Source of the DNA: Hofstenia miamia
Taxonomy: Eukaryota; Xenacoelomorpha; Acoela; Hofsteniidae
Direction: 5' to 3'
Assembly: GCA_900660155.1 (NCBI GenBank)
Contig: CABFPE010000567.1
Coordinates: 34,626-98,625, forward strand
DNA: 64,000 nucleotides
How positions within the stretch are numbered: the first letter of the stretch is position 1; each line of letters begins with the position of its first letter. Shown one piece after another: positions 57,414 to 64,000 of this stretch. The translations under genes and the position numbers were made by a program. The notes under the pieces were generated by a model that had not been told where the DNA came from, did not search any database, and saw only the letters and a list, made by a program, of their open reading frames with translations.

Positions 57414-60400
57414 TAGCATTAGTTTAATTAGGCGTGGCTAATATGTTCGGCCTATATTCATCTCTGGTGCGAAACTAATCATCGCTTTTCTGGAAGAAAA
57501 TTGTCTATCACAACAAAGGCACAAATAGATCGCAACAAAGACAAACGGTTTGAAAAAATATAAATCACAACAGACAAATATATCTATTGTTCAACGTGTT
57601 TGCAAAACAATGCCTATTTTGCTCACACCGAAAAGATTTTGCTATCAATATTAGCCTCTGACAACGTAGGGATGCCATAAAAAAAACCATCATGGATATT
57701 CGGTAAATTTATACTCCAGTAGAAAGCAAGCGCGATTTCTTGGTACCAAGATTAAACTTTGAAGCTACACATTGGCAAAAATGATTTTTTGGGAATCTGA
57801 AGTGGTGGAAGAGCCTCCATTGGTTATGAATGCCAGAAATTTCGCTTAGGAAACTGATTCATGCCCCCCCTGCAGATTAACGGGTAAAAGTGTCACTCCA
57901 AGATGGTCGAACATTGTGTTAAAGACACAACAGCCGTTCAAATGCAAACAAAGTTGCAGGAAAATCGTTCTTCTAATGTAAAAATTAAGCAAAGCTCCCG
58001 TTGTAAGGTACCAAACTCGACTCAAAACCAAAATTTCTGCAATCTTTTTGAATAAAAATTGTAGACAGATCTAAATAAAGTATTATTGAGGTCCTTAACT
58101 ACTTAAAAACAATACAAATATATACAATTCAACAGGTTTATACCGTGCATTATTCTTCTGATTAGGCGCGATAGCAAGCATACATTTAAATTAGTTCTTT
58201 TTGATGTTTTTGCTTGGTTCGAATCATAATACATGCAAAAATAACACTGCCATAAAATTTCAATTAATTGTTTTTTTCGATCCGTTCTAGTATATAATGT
58301 ACGTATCTTTTCTAACATTGCTATGCAATCAAAATTATACGCTATTAAATACAGGTTTATAAAGATTTCTCCCAACAACGCAGATCAGCATGAATCTGTA
58401 AAACAGGTATACAAACTGTGTTGACCATATTATTGAGCTTAAAAGAAACAGAAACTAGGTTATATTTATTTAAACAATGTGTTTAACAGATTTCTTGCTT
58501 AACTTGGTTCATTTTCAGAAGATATAGGCAAAAATTGTATTTTATAATGCCAAAGATCTCGGACGAATGAATCGCAACCAAGTGGGGTTTTTCGATTTTT
58601 TGAAAAAATGATGCTTTTGAAAAAAATCACTCAGAATTAACGGCCCATTTAGGCATTTCTCCTTTAAAAAAAAGCAAACGCTGATCTTTCTGTATCGCTA
58701 GCAGAAATTGAACAATTTATTTCGTCGTTTGAAAATGGGCTCAAAGCTGACTCACGCGACCCGTCAGTCATGACCCATGCTTCTGGTGTCCTTAAATGAT
58801 CCATCGTTTCATGTAACACCTTGTTCGTAACTACATTTCACATTGAAAAAATATATATTTTTTTCCTAATGGAATATGGTTTCTAACTATGTAAACTGAA
58901 AAGACGGATTTTAATAAACACAAACATAAATCAATATCGGAATGTTAGTCATGATAAATGTGTGTGACCCATGACCCATTCCGAAATTGCACTGGGTCAC
59001 TGATCCATCTCCAGTAGGGTTTTCCATATTTTGCTCATGTTTAGAAAGTTCATATGGATTAAATTTTAGATGTAGATCTCGCACTAAAAATGGTCATAGT
59101 TAGAGGCGGCCTGTTACCAAATATGTAATGTATTACATTTTCGCGTTTTTACACCTCGAGGCTAAAACAGTTAAATTATCATTGAAAAAGCGTCTTAAGA
59201 GTTTTCAGAAAGGCATTAGGTCTTGAATGACATCACCATGGTATTTGGGAAAACCCATTTCCAAAATGTTTAATTTTAAATGTTTTTTCGTATTGAGCTA
59301 TGCCATTGTATTTCTCATAGGTTAATAGGCTTAATAAAATCAAACAATTAATGATGAAAAATCCACTGCAATAATTAAGCATTTGAACATAAAATATCTC
59401 TGCCATATTTGCAGATGTAAAGTAAAAAATAAAAATGCTAATTTAAATTGCAACGTCATACATTAATAATAAAGTGCCACTAATTAAATGTTTACTTATA
59501 TGCATTCAAATTTATTCAATATTTGCAAAATTAGTTTGACAGGCTTGATATAGCCTTAGTGACGTAATCAATGATGTAATAAATCCATGAAAATTCCTAG
59601 ATATTTTATCAATTATATTTTGTCGACTGGATTTCTAATTGTTGGAAATAACGCAAAAATGAAAATACTTTATATAAGGCAAATGAATTCCCCTAACTAT
59701 TGCAAATTTACGAGAAAACTTCATCGCTTTTGACAGGGATCTAAATTCAACCGATTTTTAAATTTTGTTTGCACAATTATTTCTAAGGAAAAGTGCACCA
59801 CATCAGGTTTGTTAAAATTCAACTTTTCAAACATTACCAAAATATGGACAACCCTAATGACAGCTCTGAATGTGCTAGCTAACGAATGCGTTTAATTATT
59901 ACAATAATAGAACAGAATTGTTAACAGATTTTCTAGTATATTTATATAATTTTTAAGCAATCTGTTGAAAAGATTAGAAATATGGTCATACATTTGGCTA
60001 GAAAACCAGAATTTCCTGAACCTGAAACAGATTAACCGATTAATTTGCGATTAATGGGTTCTTTAAATTAATCGCCTTTTAATAGTTCTTTTTAAATTTC
60101 CAGTCCTAAGTGAAACAAGACATTTATATTTATATTCTTAATATTGTCCCACTCGAACTTCAATGTTAAATAGAGTTGAGTTCAGGAAGGATAAAAACAG
60201 GACAGTATAAAATGTTAATTTTAAAATAAAGATAAAATCAGGATAACAGCACAATTGAATTTTATCCTCTATTAAAACAGTATAATTACGGTATGATGGA
60301 TTGTTGAAATTGAATTACGAATTGTTTTTTTGTAAACTTATATTAGTTATAGGGAACATTGGGTAATTTGTAGATTTGATTGCTTAGTGATTTCTAACTT

Positions 60401-60570
60401 TGTCATTTGAGAGTAATTTTAAAAATGTTGTCCTCTTCATCCGCATACATTCGTAATACTTTTCTGGAGCAATTTCCAACTTTATATAGCCAATGGTATT
60501 AACCTACTGCATTTCTTTTCGAAAAAATTGGATGGACCCAATATCTCTAGTTGAAACAGCAGTGTCAAAA
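57414..60570. other. Intergenic stretch, no gene seen
   Basis: Open frames here lack ATG starts or any family resemblance. Around 58735-59015 a GC-richer patch with repeated GACCCATGACCCA-like motifs ends GGGTCACTGATCCATCTCC, possibly another decayed hAT-like MITE; no target duplication was found. Confidence 0.45.
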
Positions 60571-60678
60571 AATATCGCACGCGTTATGTGGGGACGCGCG
60601 CCTTAGTTTCTAAAATTTTAAATAATATCGCGCGCTCGTTGTGGGGACGTGTCCTTTATAGTTTTTAACTGTTTAAAT
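60571..60678. repeat. Imperfect tandem duplication with CpG-rich core
   Basis: Two roughly 52-bp units in tandem share AATATCGC(A/G)CGC then TTxTGTGGGGACG and a TAGTTT tail. The CG-rich core stands out from the AT-rich background. Confidence 0.6.
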
Positions 60679-60708
60679 CTCTAGCAAGCACGGATAGCTA
60701 AAGCCCAT

Positions 60709-60903
60709 GCTACACGAACAACTTTTGTCGGCGATTTTTGTCGTCCGAACGAACAACTTTTGTCGCCAACTTTTGTTGTTAATTTGGTATGCTACACGAA
60801 CAACTTTAGACATTTAGTTTTAGACAAAATTTGGGGAGGGGATGCTACACTAACGATTTTAGTTGGCGACAAAAATTGATGATAAAAGTTGTTCGTGTAG
60901 CAT
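60709..60903. mobile_element. Palindromic MITE family TGCTACACGAAC, copy 1
   Basis: The left tip TGCTACACGAACAACTTTTG has a complement at the right (AAAGTTGTTCGTGTAGCA). Further partial copies of TGCTACAC(G/T)AAC lie inside, giving a nested palindrome of about 195 bp. A second copy is at 62109-62281. No target duplication is certain. Confidence 0.65.
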
Positions 60904-60905
60904 AG

Positions 60906-61458
60906 CGTTATAACAACTTTTTATATTTCAGTTACTTCAGTATAAAATATTTAAGAAGAATTACAAGAATATCCGAATATGCAGAAATATTTAAAATATG
61001 AAATATTAATATTGCTCATTTAACATAACAGTTGAACTAAAATATTAAAATATTTTTCAATATTAAATTATTGGAATATACAGCAGCAACAAGCTATTTT
61101 ATGTTATTTTTAATGTATTTATTATGAAACAAAATTGTTTCAATGTCTGATGAAATGCGTGCTTGGATACATTCCTAAATGAGTGATAGTAATAATGGCC
61201 TTGAATTTGAGCGGCAAATTGTATAATTATAGCGCGCATTTCCCTTCTTTTGATTTGAAACAATTTACTGATTGTGCAAGCTGTAAATGTTGGATTTTTA
61301 TATCTGCTAGCCAGCAGTAACAACATTATTCCTTTGTTGTCTAAATTCATATTGGGCTTCACTAAAATTATAAAGTATATAAATCACATGTTTGCTGTTA
61401 AAGATCTTCATTCATTACAAATTAATATTTATTATTCTAACATTATGAAAGCAGAATT

Positions 61459-61501
<43 letters not shown>

Positions 61502-62100
61502 CTTTGGATATAAAATTTTAAAATATCTACAAGGCGCTGGATACAAAAAAATGTAATAACTTCCTCATACTGATTGCATATATTAATGAAATCACGATTG
61601 TTATTGAGCTTTCGCGGCCTACAGAATGGTATGTAACCTGCGTCGATGCGCATTTTCATTGGAGAGCAGATTATCACTGTGCACGAATGATGCTGTTACT
61701 TTGAAATTAAACCAAACATCATAATTGCCTGCACTGTTTAAACAATACTTGAGTTCGCAAAGCTACACTGTGATCGACTTCCCAATCTAATCACTATTTT
61801 ATGACTCGGAAAGTTTAAATGTTTTTGTTTACAACAAAGGATTCTTTTTGATGAGTTAATTGTTTTAATTTAATACTGATACGCAAGTATACAAAAGAAA
61901 TGCCTACATAGTGATATGTGTTTATTTTAACATAAAAATGTACAAATCATGATTATTAATTCTATAAACCTAGCTAATTTTAAATTTTACAGTCCGAAAT
62001 GAACTCTGAAAACGATTGAAATTATAGCTTAAAATTGTTTATTTATCTTTCAAGGTGATAATTACTAGAAAGTTGGAGAATTATTTCTCCGACAAAAAGT
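60906..62100. other. Intergenic stretch, no gene seen
   Basis: AT-rich, with a (TA)n tract at about 61461-61496. Open frames are AT-driven. Confidence 0.5.
61461..61496. repeat. (TA)n microsatellite
   Basis: About 17 TA units. Confidence 0.8.
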
Positions 62101-62108
62101 TGGTCGGA

Positions 62109-62281
62109 GCACCCTGCTACACGAACAACTTTTGTCATTTAATTACTTCACGACTAAAGTTGGCGGAAGGGGTTCTACACGAACAATTTTTATTGTCCAA
62201 TTTTTGTTGTGGAAGAGGGGTGCTACACGAACGATTTTCGTTGGCCAACAAAAATTGGCGACAAAAGTTGTTCGTGTATCA
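62109..62281. mobile_element. Palindromic MITE family TGCTACACGAAC, copy 2
   Basis: The left tip TGCTACACGAACAACTTTTG and right tip GACAAAAGTTGTTCGTGTA are inverted repeats. Two more internal copies of CTACACGAAC occur. The right end touches the start of the piggyBac remnant, so this MITE may have landed in that element's 5' region. Confidence 0.65.
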
Positions 62282-63699
62282 TGGACTTAAGTGACTTTGT
62301 TTGTTTACCCAACGAGTCATTCTCCGCAGTTATGACACCAACACGTAACGTTGTAATTACTCCGCCAGGTCCTAAAAATTTTATACGGCAAAAAATAACA
62401 GATGAAGTGTCTGCTTGGAAATGCTTGGTGACAGAAAAAATGCTTCATGATATTGTTAGCAATTCAGTTACTTGGGCTACTGAAAGGAGAGAGCCAAACT
62501 GGAATCAAAAACTGAGTTTGAAAGATTTATAGCTGTTCTATATATACGGGGTATATTGGGATTTCGCAATTTATCTTCAAAATCTATGTGGTTTTCGGCT
62601 TTTGGCATACCAATAGTTCGGGGAGTTATGCCTCGCAATCTCTTCGTTGATATTTTGAAACACTTGAGGTTTAACACTCCAAACAGACGTTCTGAACGCT
62701 TAAATACCGATAAGTTCATTCATATTCGAGATTTAACAAATAGATTTGTGGAAAACTGCATTGCTTCCTATAGCCCCAACTGGAATTTGACTATTGACGA
62801 GCAATTACTCCCCATGAAAAATAGATGTTCATTCATTCAGTTTATAAAAACAAAACCAGATAAGTTTGGAATAAATTTTTAGGCTTTGGTCGACTGCAAA
62901 ACAAAGTATATACTAAACTACATTCCATACACGGGTAAAGAACAAAGAATTGGCCGCCTTTGTGAGTCAGTGGTAAAGGACCTTATGGAACCTTTCTTGA
63001 AATTAAAATTAAATGTGACAGCTGATAATTTTTTTACGAATACGTCGACCATACAATACTTATTGTCCAAGAAGACTACTTACGTGGGCACAGTGAGACT
63101 GAATTCGAAAGATCTCTGCAAAGAAATGCTGAAGAAAAAAGAACTTTACGCATCCGATTTTTTTAAGTTTTCGGACAACACTAAACTCGTTGCTGTTTCA
63201 TATCAGTGTAAGCCAAACCGTAAAGTGATACTGTTTTCTACAATGCACGATAACCCTACAGGCAATTTAAACTCTGCGAAGAAAAAACCTGAAATCATTG
63301 AAATGTACAACCATTCTAAAGTAGGGGTTGATGTTGTGGACTCAATGTTGAGGCATTACAGTACAACAAAGGTGCAACAAGGCGCCTGGCCAATCGGAGT
63401 TTTTTATGATTTACTGGACAAAGCTGCTTTGATTTAATGATTGTTGTTCAAAGAAACTACTAGCTCCAATATTACACGCAAAGGCTTTATCCTACATGTG
63501 GCAGAACAATTAGGAAATTTTAAAAGAGAGACATGCAGTGGCGCGGTCGAACAAAGCAACCCACAGGGCTAAAAAACGAGCAAGATGTGCAGTTGCAAAA
63601 TGCGACAACAAAACAGTCGAAATATGTGCTAGTTGTAAGAAAAGTGTATGTGGAAATCATCGAGTTCAGCTGTGCAGACCCTGTTCGTCCAACAATTAG
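62281..63699 (+). pseudogene. Decayed piggyBac-family transposase
   Basis: The order of blocks follows piggyBac transposases. After an N-terminal region (DEVSAWKCLVTEKMLHDIV) comes LGFRNLSSKSMWFSAFGIPI with RGVMPRNLFVDILKHLRFN. The three catalytic Asp contexts are all readable: LTIDEQLLPMKNR, VTADNFFTN and VGVDVVDSMLRHYS. A C-terminal cysteine-rich domain follows (RCAVAKCDNKT, CASCKKSVCGNH, LCRPC). The gene is broken by a frameshift near 62510, a TAG in place of the Trp codon of the FGIxFWALVDC motif near 62880, and further shifts between 63430 and 63560. Terminal repeats were not found. The two TTAA-flanked MITEs in the window are of the same superfamily but may have another source. Confidence 0.88.
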
Positions 63700-64000
63700 G
63701 GACTAAAAACTATCATACACTTTGTGTTTCGTCATCAGTTTTATCAATTTTGAGCGTTTTGTTTATGTTAAAATTAAAAACATATAAATTCAATTTTCTT
63801 TCTGTACTATTTTTCGCTTTTTTTAGCGTATGGGTCGTTTCGTTCCAGTTGGTCCTTTAGAGATGAAGAAATATCAATCAAGGTTTTATTTTGTTGAACA
63901 CATTTTTATGGGGTGTCACTGTTAACTATATTTTCAAGTTAAAAGTTGATAAAAAATTTAATATTTTAGATATATCTTTACTGTCCAAGAAGTTAAGGTT
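63700..64000 (+). other. 3' flank of the piggyBac remnant
   Basis: AT-rich sequence up to the window edge. No piggyBac terminal repeat or TTAA-plus-tip could be identified. Confidence 0.5.

Noticed and set aside
58205-58225. GGTTCGAATCA resembling a tRNA B box
   Set aside because: There is no A box at the right distance and no cloverleaf.
58103-58378. 91-codon minus-strand frame
   Set aside because: It has a non-ATG start and no family resemblance; probably chance.

Overview
The window is AT-rich nuclear DNA of a non-vertebrate animal. The evidence is spliced genes with GT-AG introns and four recognisable metazoan host genes: eIF4A3, SKP2, NIPBL/Nipped-B and APC1. Sigma-class glutathione transferases and many class II transposons point the same way. 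I cannot place the phylum from the sequence alone. No retrovirus-like or capsid-bearing element was recognised.

Layout. The last exon of an unrecognised gene lies at 122-238, followed by about 4.7 kb with no gene. From 4981 to 28393 three plus-strand genes sit head to tail with only 145 and 132 bp between coding regions: eIF4A3 (intronless, exon-junction core helicase), SKP2 (intronless, F-box/LRR ubiquitin-ligase adaptor) and NIPBL/Nipped-B (cohesin loader, at least 23 exons). A 1000-N gap (14719-15718) removes the middle of NIPBL. Each of the three genes has a splice-acceptor-like T-rich AG just upstream of its ATG, as expected of a polycistronic unit resolved by trans-splicing. NIPBL introns fall into a tiny class (40-82 nt) and a large class holding two dead mariner elements, a mariner remnant with terminal repeats and a Harbinger-type palindromic MITE.

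The N-terminal part of APC1 (scaffold of the APC/C ubiquitin ligase) starts at 33103. Three exons are visible up to 39057; the C-terminal half is not in the window. SKP2, NIPBL and APC1 all act in the cell cycle.

From 40.5 to 53.1 kb there is a cluster of three intronless sigma-class GST genes, one on plus and two on minus. Between and around them lie a decayed non-LTR retrotransposon, piggyBac- and hAT-type MITEs, and transposase fragments.

From 54.2 to 64 kb the DNA is mostly mobile. It holds a complete-looking hAT transposon (54162-57405) with an open 632-codon transposase, matching 18-bp ends and a perfect 8-bp target duplication. It also holds two copies of another palindromic MITE and a decayed piggyBac transposase. 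Most interesting for follow-up are the possible eIF4A3-SKP2-NIPBL operon, the intact hAT element, the overlapping upstream ATGs, a candidate 27-nt NIPBL microexon, and the missing remainder of APC1.
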